The notes beneath the pieces are model-generated. The model was not told the DNA's origin. It saw nothing but the letters and a program-made list of their open reading frames with translations, and ran no database searches. DNA of 34,922 nt, from the NCBI GenBank assembly GCA_002221445.1, contig NMUI01000181.1:1-34922 (forward strand), given 5' to 3'. Positions 8,801-18,549 of this stretch are shown in pieces. Origin of the DNA: Phenylobacterium zucineum (GTDB lineage Bacteria; Pseudomonadota; Alphaproteobacteria; Caulobacterales; Caulobacteraceae). The stretch's first letter is position 1, and the number at the start of each line of letters is the position of its first letter. The position numbers were made by a program, and so were the translations under genes.

Positions 8801-9456
8801 CAAGATGTGCTTTCGGTTACAGGATGTAGGGGTTCTGCGTGCAGCCCCTCAGAAGCAAGGGCTGCGGTTAAAGCATCGGCCACCCTTTGCGCGGCGGCTT
8901 CCGGATCAAACCCGGCCGTGCCGTCGCCAAAATCCAGGCTGAAGGCCGCGCGTGACAAAGATGGATCAGTGCGGATTTGAATCGCCCCGGAAAAGCCGAT
9001 GCCCTGGGCTGCATCGTCCATGATCTTACTCAAGCCCTCGACCATGTCTGGAGATACCGAAACCAGCAGCCGCGGTGCTGACTCAAGTTCGCGCGACAGG
9101 GTGTCGATGGCCGATTTCAGAACCGACTGCGGAAAGGCGTCCAGGGCCGCGTCGGCAATGGCCCGACCACAGGCCAGGGCCAGGTCTGCGCAACTGACCC
9201 TATGGTGGTGGGCGACTTCGGCCAGGGAGTTCAATGCCAGTTTGGCTTCTGTGGCAATTGCCGAGAGGGACTGGGCTTGGAGCGCAGCCATACTCGCCAG
9301 GGCCTGTCTTTCGCCTTCCCGAAACGCCTGATGCTCCAGGAGTTCGACCTCATCGGAGGTGAAGGTGCGCTTGGGGCGCGGGGCAGCGAAAATAACATCG
9401 CCCTCCCCATCAAAGATGGTGTCGAATGCAAATTTTTCGACAGCTTGCCCGGTCAT
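8800..9456 (-). CDS. flbE: FliH-type export regulator FlbE
   Basis: 218-aa protein in the position Caulobacter gives to flbE, a FliH-like partner of the FliI ATPase. The middle is helical and alanine-rich (EGERQALASMAALQAQSL and onward), as in FliH stalks, and the C-terminal half carries a V/L-rich FliH-like domain (LLVSVSPDMVEGLSKIM, FDPEAAAQRVADALTAAL). It overlaps the fliG stop at its start and the fliN ATG at its end, so translation across the three genes is probably coupled. The assignment rests on composition and strict synteny, because FliH proteins diverge quickly. Confidence 0.85.
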   Translation of the reverse strand: MTGQAVEKFAFDTIFDGEGDVIFAAPRPKRTFTSDEVELLEHQAFREGERQALASMAALQAQSLSAIATEAKLALNSLAEVAHHHRVSCADLALACGRAIADAALDAFPQSVLKSAIDTLSRELESAPRLLVSVSPDMVEGLSKIMDDAAQGIGFSGAIQIRTDPSLSRAAFSLDFGDGTAGFDPEAAAQRVADALTAALASEGLHAEPLHPVTESTS

Positions 9457-10481
9457 CAGTAGATCAACTCATCATCGGAGCCCGAACCCGCCAACATGAT
9501 TTCACCCTTGGCAGCGAGATCCTTGGCAACCTGAACCATAGCCATTTGCGCCTGATCCACATCCTTGAGTCGGACCGGTCCCATGCTTTCCATGTCTCCG
9601 CGCATGATCTTTGCGGCACGTTCCGACATGTTGGAAAAGAACATCTCGCGCAGGGTGTCGGAGGCTCCCTTGAGAGCAAGGCCAAGCTGATCCTTTTCGA
9701 CCCCTCGCAATAGGGTCTGAACGCCGCCGGGATCAAGCTTGGACAAATCTTCGAAAACGAACATCAGCGCGCGGATCCGTTCGGCGGCTTCGCGATTGCG
9801 CTCCTCTAGGGCGGCAATGAAGCGGGACTCGGTCTGACGATCGAAGGAGTTGAAAATGTCAGCCATCATTTCGTGACTGTCGCGTTTAGAGGTGCGTGCC
9901 AGGTTCGACATGAATTCTACCCGAAGGGTCTGCTCGATTTTATCGAGGATTTCTCGTTGTACCGGTTCCATGCGCAGCATTCGGGTGACGCATTCCAAGG
10001 CGAAGTCCTCAGGCAAGGACGACAGCACGCGCGCCGCATGGTCGGCTTTTATCTTTGACAACACCACAGCCACCGTCTGCGGGTACTCATTCTTCAGATA
10101 ATTGGCGAGGACCGCCTCATTCACATTGCCCAGCTTGTCCCACATGGTCCGTCCGGCCGGGCCACGGATTTCTTCCATCAGATCGTCGACCTTATCGGTG
10201 TCGAGAAACTGAGACAGCAGACGCTGGGTTTGATCGTAAGAGCCCATAACTGAGCCGCCGCCCGACATGTTCGAAACAAACTCGACCAATAAGGCTTCAA
10301 CGACGGTGGATGACACATTACCCAGACCAGCCATGGCCTGGGAGACTTCCTTGATTTCCTCGTCGTCCAGGGCCTGCCAGATCGTCACGTGGTCTTCACC
10401 GAGCGCCAACAGGACGACGGCGGCTTTTTCGGGCCCCGTCAAGCGGGACGGATCGGTAATGGCCTTACCCTTGGATGCCAT
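9456..10481 (-). CDS. fliG: Flagellar motor switch protein FliG
   Basis: 341-aa rotor protein joining the MS ring to the C-ring and transmitting torque. The N-terminal domain ([22 protein letters not shown]) binds FliF. The middle domain contains [22 protein letters not shown], with the EHPQ-like motif that contacts FliM. The C-terminal domain ([23 protein letters not shown]) carries charged torque-helix residues in the usual place. It starts 5 nt after the fliF stop and overlaps flbE by 1 nt. Intact and of normal length. Confidence 0.97.
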   Translation of the reverse strand: MASKGKAITDPSRLTGPEKAAVVLLALGEDHVTIWQALDDEEIKEVSQAMAGLGNVSSTVVEALLVEFVSNMSGGGSVMGSYDQTQRLLSQFLDTDKVDDLMEEIRGPAGRTMWDKLGNVNEAVLANYLKNEYPQTVAVVLSKIKADHAARVLSSLPEDFALECVTRMLRMEPVQREILDKIEQTLRVEFMSNLARTSKRDSHEMMADIFNSFDRQTESRFIAALEERNREAAERIRALMFVFEDLSKLDPGGVQTLLRGVEKDQLGLALKGASDTLREMFFSNMSERAAKIMRGDMESMGPVRLKDVDQAQMAMVQVAKDLAAKGEIMLAGSGSDDELIY

Positions 10482-10486
10482 GGTCG

Positions 10487-12130
10487 CTACGCCGACTCAT
10501 GCAGCCAGTTACGCAATAGCGCTACCGACTCTTCTGGATGTTTGTCGATAAACTCGGACACGCGCTTCACCGAGCTGGCCTTCACTTGACCTTCGATTCG
10601 GGCAATATCCAGCCGCTGATCCATGTCTCCGTCACCCGGAGCTGGTAGCGCAAGGGGTTCTCCGCTGGTTGGGTCGACCTGGATCTGAACCGTTTGCCCA
10701 TCAGCTGTTGTCACAACGCGGGTCACGCCTTGGCCACCCGTGAGGGCCGGAAGACCGCTACCGGTGGCCGTCGTCAGCAGGGGGCGGACAATGAAGAACA
10801 TTATCAACAGAGCGACAATGAACAGAATGCCTAATTCCACGGCGCGCATAATGTCGTTTTTATCGAACCCCATCAGCGGACTAGCCGAGCTTACCCCCTC
10901 CGGTGAGGCCTCTGACGGGAATTGGACATTAACTACGGTAACTTGGTCTCCACGAGCCTGGTCATAACCCACAGCGGTTCTGACCAATTGCTCAATACGC
11001 TGCATTTCTGCAGCCGATCTTGGGGTATAAGCGCCGGGCTTACCGTTGACGGAGTCGGCATGGGTTCCATCCACCGCGACGGCGACGGAAATCTTTTTGA
11101 CCTGCCCTGGGTCCTTCACTTCGGTCCGAGTGGTCTTCGATATTTCGTAATTGGTGACGGATTCCGTTCGACCGCTGGCGGAACCGGTGGAGCCATCCGA
11201 AGATCCGGATGTACCACCTGGAATATTTGCGCTGGCCGAAACCGCCCCGCTGGCATTGGGGCCATTTTCCTTAGCATTTTCATCGGTGGTTGTTTCAGAT
11301 CGGATCACCTGGCCATCGGGATCATAGGTTTCCTGCTGAAGGGTAACCCGGGACAGGTCCAGTTCGGCCGCTACAGTAACCCGCGCCTTACCGGCCCCGA
11401 CCATGCCCTCAACCAGGGACTTAACCGTCTTGCCAATTCTCTGCTCAACCTCGCTCTTGCGACCATCAGCCGCCTCTGCATCACCCTCTGGACCGCCGGA
11501 AAGGGTCTTGGCGTGTTGGTCAACCACCGTAACTCGATCGGCCTTCATGTTCGGTACAGCACTTGAAACCAGATTCTGGATGGCGCGAACCTGTTCGGGA
11601 CTAGGCTCCCGCCCGCCGACATTGATAGTCACAGATGCAGAGGGCTCCTGAGCTTCCTCTTCGAACAGTTCACGTTTGGGCAGAACCAGGTGGACGCGGG
11701 TGGATGTCACACCGTCCAAGCTCTGGATGGTTCGCCCGAGTTCACCTTCAAGGGCGCGTTGTCGGTTGAGTTGCTGGACGAAATCGGTCTGACCCATGGC
11801 CGAGGTCTGGTCAAAAATTTCGTAGCCGACGGAGGCTGCCGTCGGCAGGCCCTTGCCGGACAGGAGCAGTCGGGTCGAGGCTACTTGATCCCTTGGGACC
11901 ATTATGGTGGATCCGTCCCCTTTGGCTTCATACTTGATACTGGCTTGATCAAGGGCCTTGGTGATTTCTCCAGCTTCTTTCAGATCGAGATTGGAATAGA
12001 GCAGGGCCTTGGGTTGACCAAGGCTCAGCGTCATGGCGAACAGTGCTGCCGCGACACCGGCCCCTATGCCGACAATCGCAGCAAGACGTCCAAGGCCAAA
12101 CCTTTGCAATGCGGCGACAAAACCGTTCAA
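10487..12130 (-). CDS. fliF: Flagellar MS-ring protein FliF
   Basis: 547-aa membrane protein that forms the MS ring and nucleates the flagellar base. The N-terminal membrane helix ([20 protein letters not shown]) is followed by the YscJ/FliF ring-building domain ([32 protein letters not shown]). The second half has a Ser/Gly/Asn-rich linker around residues 270-310, a second membrane helix ([19 protein letters not shown]) and a C-terminal FliG-binding tail ([12 protein letters not shown]). First gene of the operon; in Caulobacter this operon is a CtrA-activated class II unit. Intact. Confidence 0.97.
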   Translation of the reverse strand: MNGFVAALQRFGLGRLAAIVGIGAGVAAALFAMTLSLGQPKALLYSNLDLKEAGEITKALDQASIKYEAKGDGSTIMVPRDQVASTRLLLSGKGLPTAASVGYEIFDQTSAMGQTDFVQQLNRQRALEGELGRTIQSLDGVTSTRVHLVLPKRELFEEEAQEPSASVTINVGGREPSPEQVRAIQNLVSSAVPNMKADRVTVVDQHAKTLSGGPEGDAEAADGRKSEVEQRIGKTVKSLVEGMVGAGKARVTVAAELDLSRVTLQQETYDPDGQVIRSETTTDENAKENGPNASGAVSASANIPGGTSGSSDGSTGSASGRTESVTNYEISKTTRTEVKDPGQVKKISVAVAVDGTHADSVNGKPGAYTPRSAAEMQRIEQLVRTAVGYDQARGDQVTVVNVQFPSEASPEGVSSASPLMGFDKNDIMRAVELGILFIVALLIMFFIVRPLLTTATGSGLPALTGGQGVTRVVTTADGQTVQIQVDPTSGEPLALPAPGDGDMDQRLDIARIEGQVKASSVKRVSEFIDKHPEESVALLRNWLHESA

Positions 12131-12342
12131 CGCCCTGGGCCCCTAAAATCACATAACGGCACACAGGTACTCTGCACCCGCCGCTAGGCAGGATTTACCC
12201 ACCACATGGTAAACATCGCGTTTATAGACGCAGGGTTAGGCAGAATTTTCTTTGGCCAGGAGTTGGAGCTCTTGTGATTAAGGGGACGTCACCGATCAGT
12301 TAGGACAGCGATGTAGGTAGGCCGCCTATTGGATCAGCTAGA
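12131..12342 (-). promoter_or_regulatory. Upstream region of the fliF operon
   Basis: No gene is seen between the fliF start and repeat copy 2. The region should contain the operon promoter. The clearest element is the inverted repeat TTTACC (12194-12199)/GGTAAA (12208-12213), 8 nt apart and about 65-85 nt before the fliF ATG. It is not a canonical CtrA box (a direct TTAA-N7-TTAA repeat). No convincing sigma-54 element (TGGC-N8-TTGC) was found. An operator role is inference. Confidence 0.4.
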
Positions 12343-12445
12343 GTGCGTTCCGATAAGTGGGAACCGGTTATCGGAACGAAATACGCAGTAACATTCTGAA
12401 TGATAGTCTTTTAATCCTGTTAGACGACTTGGCCTAAAGGGAGTG
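12343..12445. repeat. Dispersed palindromic repeat, copy 2
   Basis: This second copy is complete. TTCCGATAA (12349-12357) and TTATCGGAA (12369-12377) are perfect 9-bp inverted arms around GTGGGAACCGG. About 70 nt of degenerate tail follows, ending in CCTAAAGGGAGTGAGCG, and it matches copy 1 in the same orientation. It abuts the reconstructed 3' end of the serine hydrolase gene (12450), whose transcript would read straight into it. The ORF at 12334-12555 is an artefact running through this repeat. Confidence 0.75.
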
Positions 12446-12449
12446 AGCG

Positions 12450-14569
12450 TTAGCTTGCCCAAGGTGTCAGGGCCCCCCAACGATAGAGCAGTAACCCGAA
12501 CACACTGAAAATGATCACGGTGACGAGGTATCCGATTTTTCGGGCGACGGACCAACTGTCAACGCGCCTCCCGCCTCTTAAGACCGCAGGAGCAATCAGG
12601 CTGATAGAATTGTGAACCCTGTAGATGCCACAGCGCAGGCAGAACTGAGCAATATGAAAGGGCCGGGCCAGCCGTACATGATCGCGGCGGCGTCGCTAAT
12701 CTTGGTCGTCCAGATCAGGAAGAGCGCCAGTGAGGCGATCCAGAGGGCGGCCTGCAGGGTTTGTATCAGCCCGGCTCGACTTTGAATTGAAGTTTCCCGG
12801 AAGTCCCGGCGGCTGCGGATCAGGCCGCCTGCCAAGGTTCCGATGGAGGCACCCGCCGTCAACAGAGCGGCTAACACCAGACTATTGGGGTGATCCCAAA
12901 GCGGGGCCCTGGCATAGACCTGTGTATTCATGGCGGAAACGAAAGCTCGTGCCCGTCCATTGGATATTGAAAATACCAAATGGTCGACACCGTTGTCAGC
13001 GATGAAACGGCCTTTTTCCGGATTGCCTTCGGGGACCCAGGTGCGAATGTGATCTGCACGGGTCAGCAGTCGCCCGTCCTTTGTGACCTCTACTCGCAGG
13101 CCCGCCGTCACACGCCCAACAAAGGCTTCAAGGCCGCGATAGGCCCTGCGGGAACCCAGATAATACCCCTCATACATAGCTCTTGCAGCGTAAAGATCAG
13201 GGTCACCCATTCGGGGATAGGTATTTGGTGCGCTGTAGAATTGTTCGACAATCCGCTCGGCTAAACGGTCACTGAGGGCGGATCCAGTATCGGTGTTTGC
13301 GGAAACGAACACGCCGAGCTTCAAATCCGGCACCATTACCATATTCGACATAAAGGACAGGGTCGCGCCAGCATGGCCAAACCCTTTGAACCCGCCGGGT
13401 AGATTGTATTCAATAAAGCCATGTCGCCAGCCATTAATTCCGGTCGGGGCCCGGCGGATCGGCGTCATGAAGGCCTTGGCCGTGGTCGGGCCATAAATGG
13501 TTACGCCATCGAGACTGCCGTTATTCAGCAGGGCGGCCATATAGCGCGCCATATCGCCGGCGGTCGACGACGCTGACCCTGCCGGGGCTGCATGTCCGAT
13601 CAGTTCATAAGGTCGTTTCACATAACTGGACCCTGACCAGAAATAACCGTCAGCAAGATCTGACCGAAGGCGGTCGGGCATGGGGGCCGGAAGGCGGCCG
13701 AGAACCGGGCGGTTTTCCCGAAAAGTCGTGTGACCGAGGCCCAAGGGATTGAAAATTTCTTCTTCCATTAACCGCTCGAACGGGCGGCCGCTGGAGTAGG
13801 ACACAGCCTCCCCGGCCAAGGCGGCTCCATAGTTGGAATACGAGGCCATATAACCGGGACGCTCAACCCGCTTGGGGCGTTCCTGACGGAGATAATCGAC
13901 AAGACTGCGCTCGCGGTTAGGGTAGCGTTCCATGAGTTGGCCCAGTGTGCGGTCTTCGAAACCGGCCGCATGTTCCATCAGATTTTGAACGGTGACTCGT
14001 GCGTCATAGCCCTGGTCTTTGACCTGAAGTTTTTCAGGCAGATATAGGTTGATCGGCCCGTCTATGCGGATGCGCCCGGCTTCGACCTCTTTCATCAGGG
14101 CGATCCAGGTAAAGGTTTTCGAGATCGAGCCAATTCGGAACAGGGTCGTGTCCGGATTAACCCGGCGCATCGGTGACAAGGTCGCAGCGCCATAACCTTT
14201 CTTCAGAACGATCTGACCATTTTGGACCACAGAAAGGGTAACGCCTGCCACGTGCTCACGGTCCATGGCGTCACGCACCAACCCGTCCACAAATGCTTCA
14301 AGTTCGGCGGGGGGCAGGGCTTGCCCCGGCGCAAGACGCGCGCCAGTTTGCCTGGGGGCGAGAGGCAGAGACTGGACAGTCGACGAGTTTACCGTCGCCT
14401 TAGTGGCCGAAAACGGTTTAGGGCCTTGGCTCTTAGGTTTCAGCTTTTTAGTCAGGGTCGAATAAGGAACGGGCTTACTCGGCAGCGGCACTGCCGCCTG
14501 CCCCCACGCCGTGCCGGCGGCCGTCAGGAGCCCGACCAGGAGGACGACCAAGGTCTTAACGGGGGTCAT
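12450..14569 (-). CDS. Secreted serine beta-lactamase-fold hydrolase with C-terminal membrane helices (one frame break)
   Basis: Class C beta-lactamase/esterase-type hydrolase (beta-lactamase superfamily, PBP4*-like). An N-terminal signal peptide ending near AWGQA is followed by a proline/lysine-rich linker and then the catalytic domain, with SISK (S148, K151), YSN (244-246) and a later HAG motif standing for the KTG box. The C-terminal 100 residues hold membrane helices (NSLVLAALLTAGASIGTLAGG, TLQAALWIASLALFLIW). The track ends at 12596. Adding one base near 12597-12604 continues the frame through KIGYLVTVIIFSVFGLLLYRW to a TAA at 12450-12452, adding a last helix. Total about 706 aa. Substrate unknown; peptidoglycan peptide or ester are options. 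Confidence 0.85.
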
Positions 14570-14642
14570 TGTTGAGGGCCAACTCCGGGCAAGGGCGAAA
14601 CCTCATCTTTTACGGTGTCAAAACGCTTTCGCTACCCCCTTT

Positions 14643-15421
14643 TTAGGTTCCTGGGGGTGGAAAGAGATAAAGTGGAAGCAGGGGACGTAATTGCGGGCCG
14701 ATATAGAGTTGCGGCTCGGAAGGGGGCGTCATGCCTTCCTTGATTTCGCGGGCCGCCACACACGCCTGGACCTGGGATCCCAAATGGGGAAAGTCCTTGG
14801 CGAGGGGTGAGGCCTTAAGGAAGCAGTCGTCGAAATAGGGATATTTGTCGGTTTCGCCACAGCCGAAGGAGGTTCGATCCGACCTGGCGGCGGTTAGAAC
14901 CATCCGGTTATCGCTGCCGAGTTCAGGTACAAACACCCCGGAAAAACAGGCCGAAATAACGACAATGGTCGGCCTTTCACCACAGGTCTTGTCCAACATG
15001 GCCCCCAGCATCCCTGGCGGGAGAATGCCTTGGTCCATCACCACACCGGTCGGCGCGCATGGGATGAAAAATAGACTAGGCACCCGTCTGGGGCTTTTGT
15101 GGTCAGGGCGACAAGGGTGTCGAAAATGCCCTTGGGTTCTGTCTTACCTGGATTGATGTCCTTATATCGTTCTGGTCGGACTGAGAACTGCTTCAAGTTG
15201 TCTGCTGCAAAGCCGATCCGGATCAGTTCTTTTGAGACATCCCGCCGGGCATTGTCAAAGGCCTCTGACGGTCCGCCGGAATGGGCGTGCCAATCGCCGG
15301 CGACAACAATCGCAGCCCAGTGTGCAAATGGCGAGTCCGCCTGGGCCGGACCACCCGCCATCAATGCCCAGGCGCTGAATACCAGGGCGAAGACGGACCT
15401 AAGCCCCCCAACCCGTCGCAT
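14643..15421 (-). CDS. Secreted C13/caspase-like cysteine peptidase (one frame break)
   Basis: Two overlapping ORFs join into one protein of about 260 aa. It has a signal peptide ending near GGPAQA, a FAHWAAIVVAGDWHAHSG strand, an FDNARRDVSKELIRIGF segment, the catalytic His region YFSSHG, and the catalytic Cys in VVISACFSGVF. His followed by Cys in this spacing is the clan CD pattern (legumain/C13, caspases). One G is missing near 15055-15061: CATGCGCG should read CATGGCGCG, which restores SSHGAPTGVVMDQG. The ATG at 15421 overlaps the stop of the upstream thioesterase (TGATG), so the pair is probably translationally coupled. Periplasmic or secreted; substrate unknown. Confidence 0.8.
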
Positions 15422-15891
15422 CAGGCCTTGTAACTCTGAAACGGCGTCGGAACGGCGGTGCCCGTTGCCTTGGCCAGCAGCCGACCCTCTGGGTCGTAGA
15501 GTTCACCCTCAGTGAAGGCGATTGTCCGTCCCCATTTCACCACCCGGCCGACCCCCCTGATCGACCCCGGCTTGGCCGGTCGATAGAAGCTGGTCTTCAT
15601 TTCAGCGGTCGGGGCCACATGAGTCATGCCGGATGTCACCATGCAGGCCACGGACATCGCCTCATCCAGCATGGCGCAGAGATAGCCCCCTTGAATCTGC
15701 TTCATGGGATTGAGCAGAAGATCCGCCCTAGCGTCGAAAGCCACCTCGACGCACTTTTCCGCCTGATTGACGGAAATGATTGCAAAGCCAAGGGTTTGAG
15801 ACCCGGTGGGTTGGTTCTTTGTACGCTGAAACCTGGCCAGAATGGCCTCATCGGTCAAGGGTTCCCGGGAATTCGACGCAAGGTCGGTCAT
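15421..15891 (-). CDS. PaaI-type hotdog thioesterase
   Basis: 156-aa hotdog-fold protein, probably an acyl-CoA thioesterase. The diagnostic stretch is NPMKQIQGGYLCAMLDEAMS, in which the helix after the GG carries the catalytic acid position. The strands VAPTAEMKTSFYRPAKPGSIRG and AFTEGELYDPEGRLLAKATGTAV are typical PaaI/YbgC-like C-terminal sheet. It lies 12 nt after the sspB stop and overlaps the peptidase start. Substrate unassigned. Intact. Confidence 0.88.
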   Translation of the reverse strand: MTDLASNSREPLTDEAILARFQRTKNQPTGSQTLGFAIISVNQAEKCVEVAFDARADLLLNPMKQIQGGYLCAMLDEAMSVACMVTSGMTHVAPTAEMKTSFYRPAKPGSIRGVGRVVKWGRTIAFTEGELYDPEGRLLAKATGTAVPTPFQSYKA

Positions 15892-15903
15892 GGTTTTAGA
15901 AAC

Positions 15904-16374
15904 CTATTTCTTCCGAAAGCGATCGAGCGAAACGACGTTCGGTGCGTTGGGATCGACCGGCTCTTCCGGTGCCGCCTCGGGGGATTCAGTTTCGGCGGGC
16001 AGGGTAGCCTCAAACTGTAAGAGGAACTGCACGCTCGGATCATAAAAGCGAGTCAAGGCGGCATAGGGCACGGAAAGGGTCTTAGGCTGGCCGCCAAATT
16101 TCAGCGTGACTGAGAAAAAGGTTTCCCCCGGTGCGAGGTCCCAAAATTGATGCTGCAGGACGATGGTCATTTCGTCCGGATATTTTGACAACAGATCCAC
16201 CGGACCGGTGACACCGGGGGCTCGGGTCTTAAAGGTGATGTAGAGATGGTGTGCGCCGGGCAATCCCCCGGGTAGAGCCGCCTTACGCAGGGCAGACTTG
16301 ACGACGCCGCGCAGGGCCTCCTGCGCCATGGCGTCATATTGCATCAAGTCTTCAACGGGCGGGTCTTTGGCCAT
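15904..16374 (-). CDS. sspB: ClpXP adaptor SspB (alphaproteobacterial type)
   Basis: 156-aa SspB-family adaptor that hands ssrA-tagged proteins to ClpXP. The tag-binding domain spans about residues 10-115 (MQYDAMAQEALRGVVKSAL, HLYITFKTRAPGV, YPDEMTIVLQHQFWDL, FSVTLKFGGQPKTLSVPYAALTRFYDPSV). A flexible acidic Pro/Glu linker and a short conserved tail, NVVSLDRFRKK, which is the ClpX-docking peptide position, complete it. It lies about 2.2 kb from the tmRNA that encodes the tag. Intact. Confidence 0.95.
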   Translation of the reverse strand: MAKDPPVEDLMQYDAMAQEALRGVVKSALRKAALPGGLPGAHHLYITFKTRAPGVTGPVDLLSKYPDEMTIVLQHQFWDLAPGETFFSVTLKFGGQPKTLSVPYAALTRFYDPSVQFLLQFEATLPAETESPEAAPEEPVDPNAPNVVSLDRFRKK

Positions 16375-16455
16375 AGGCGCTCCAACAGTCAGTCGCCGGG
16401 TGAACCTAACGCTTCAGGCGTCCGGCGCAAGACATGCTCATTGGACATAGGGCAT

Positions 16456-18400
16456 TTATCGGGTGACGATGGGAAAGTCCGGTTGGGGCGGATCAAACCA
16501 AGTCATTAGCCTGGCCAGCGCCCCGGTATCTCCGGCAATCTTAACCTCTCCCTTCGCAATCCTTGGACCCAAAGGTTGCCCCCCACCAGGGCACCCAAAA
16601 GGATCGGGCGATTAAGGGTCAAGGTCGCATCGGCCTGAATGCCCTCAGGGGCGGGCTCGGCTGTGAGCACACCGTGCTTTACCTGCAGAAGAAACCGCTC
16701 GTGTCGGTCCGGAAAAACAAAAGCGACCCGTAATTGCCTGTCCCCGCTCTTGGTCGGATTGAGCCGGACAGCAAGCAGATCAAATATCATGGATGAGGGA
16801 AGTGCCCCCACCACATCGCTGGAGCCCGCGCCGAGGGTCCCGGCGGTCACCCCGTTGCGCAACTCACCAGCCGCAGTCAGATACATATTTCGCCAAATGG
16901 CGCTTTCAGCCTGATAGCCAAGCTGTTCATAGGCCTTGGCGAGCAGTTGGCGCGCATCTACAGCCTGATTGTCACTCATCATGAGGTTGTTCAGCAGGGT
17001 CGCGGTCCAGGCATAGTCTCCCTTATCGAAGGCTGATTGCGCCAGACCCAGAACCTTATCGGCCCCGCCCATCGCTTCAACATAGCGGCGGCCTTCTTCT
17101 GCCGGGGGGAGCACCGCCAAATGGACCGGATTGGCGTCGTACCAGCCATATAGCGTTGATAGACCGCCCGGCTGTTGAAACTCATGGTTCCGTAATAACC
17201 GCGATTGAACCAGTCCTTTGCCAGTACCTCCGGCAGGGCGATCTGGTCGGCGATTTCGGATCCGACCATGCCGCTGTTCATCATCCGAACCGACTGATCA
17301 TGGAGGTATTTGTACGCATCACGATGATCGGTGAGGAAGGCTTTGATTGCGCCCTGTCCGAAGCGCGGCCAGCCGTGGCTGGTGAACATGATATCGGTCC
17401 GGCTCGCGAAGAGATCAATGGATCGGGTCAGATCATCGGCCCAGGCCTTGGCATCTCGGACCAGGGCCCCCCGAGGAGTCAACACATTGTGCATGGAGAC
17501 GTTGGCGTTCTCTGCCATGCAGAGGACCCGCCAGTCCGGGAAATAAAGGTTCATCTCCGCCGGGGCTTCCGTGCCCGGTGTCATTTGAAACAGCATATTG
17601 ACCCCGTCTATGTGCAGGGCTTGACCCGTGTGATCAATGGAAAGGGTCGGGGCAATCAGGGTTATGGTTCCCTTGGCGATTCCCTGACCGATGCCCGAGC
17701 TGACCTGACCCGTGGGGCCTGGAGTTAGTTTGTAGCCGAACTGAAACTGTGCGCGGCGGTTCATGGCGGGGCCGGCGATGACGTTTTCGCTGACGGCTTC
17801 CTTCAGAAAGCCCTCCGGGGCGATAATCTTGATCTTGCCCGCATCCACATCAGCCTGGCTAACAATACCCCGCACGCCGCCGAAGTGGTCGCTGTGGCTG
17901 TGGGTATAGATAACCGCAACAATAGGACGGGCCCCCAGCTTATCCGTCACCAGGGCGAAGGCCGCCTTAGCTGTTTCGGCTGTCGTGAGGGGATCAATGA
18001 CAATCCAGCCCGTCTTGCCCCGGATGAAGGTTACATTGGAAACATCGAACCCCCGAACCTGCCAGATGTGGTCGGAAACCTGAAAAAGACCGTTCTTCGC
18101 CAAGAGCCCGGCATGGTGCCAGAGGCTTGGATTGACCGTGTCGGGGGCTGGTCCCTGCAGAAAATCATAGGCCTTGAGGTCCCAGGCGATGGCCCCATCT
18201 GCTCGCCGGATCAACGGGTCGCTCAGGGTTCCGAGATAGCCGTGATCAGCGAAATCGTAGTCCTGACGATCCTCAAAGGGCAGTTTAGCCTTGAGCGCAG
18301 CCTGGGCTTGGCTTGTGGCCGATGTCGCAGGTTCAGCGGCCTGAGCAAGGCCTGCCCATACCAGTGTCATCGCGATCCATGCCGTTCTGGTCCAAGACAT
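16456..18400 (-). CDS. Secreted alkylsulfatase, metallo-beta-lactamase fold (two frame breaks)
   Basis: SdsA1/YjcS-like enzyme hydrolysing alkyl sulfate esters. A signal peptide ends near GLAQA. The metallo-beta-lactamase domain contains VAVIYTHSHSDHFGGV, with the intact HxHxDH zinc motif, and FTSHGWPRFG further on. A helical dimerisation domain and an SCP2-like C-terminal domain follow (ADATLTLNRPILLGALVGG). Break 1: one G missing at the GG on the coding strand (CC at 17146-17147), restoring QRYMGWYDANPVHLAVLPP. Break 2: the C6 run at 16579-16584 is probably one short, after which the frame ends KIAGDTGALARLMTWFDPP to a TAA at 16456. About 648 aa, the usual size. Confidence 0.92.
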
Positions 18401-18524
18401 TGCCTTAACTCCCCGTGGTCTCCCACAGGACCATGATCGGGGTTACACGACCAAGCAAGGCGGCTTTTGACCGAAATTTCCGGAAGGTGGAGGGCTTCTG
18501 TTGCAAGGCGCCCTCCGGGCCCCG

Positions 18525-18547
18525 CCTAACGCTGCTAAGACGTTAGG
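18525..18547 (-). terminator. Hairpin downstream of the tmRNA coding piece
   Basis: CCTAACG (18525-18531) and CGTTAGG (18541-18547) form a 7-bp stem just beyond the tmRNA 3' region on the minus strand. It lacks a clear U-tract, so it may be a processing or termination hairpin. A second inverted repeat, GGAGGGC/GCCCTCC (18489-18516), lies further on, before the alkylsulfatase gene. Confidence 0.45.
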
Positions 18548-18549
18548 AG

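Noticed and set aside
10922-11566. 214-aa plus ORF
   Set aside because: Antisense of fliF; no RBS or recognisable domain.
12334-12555. 73-aa minus ORF
   Set aside because: Runs through repeat copy 2 and the frameshifted 3' end of the serine hydrolase; wrong frame for both.
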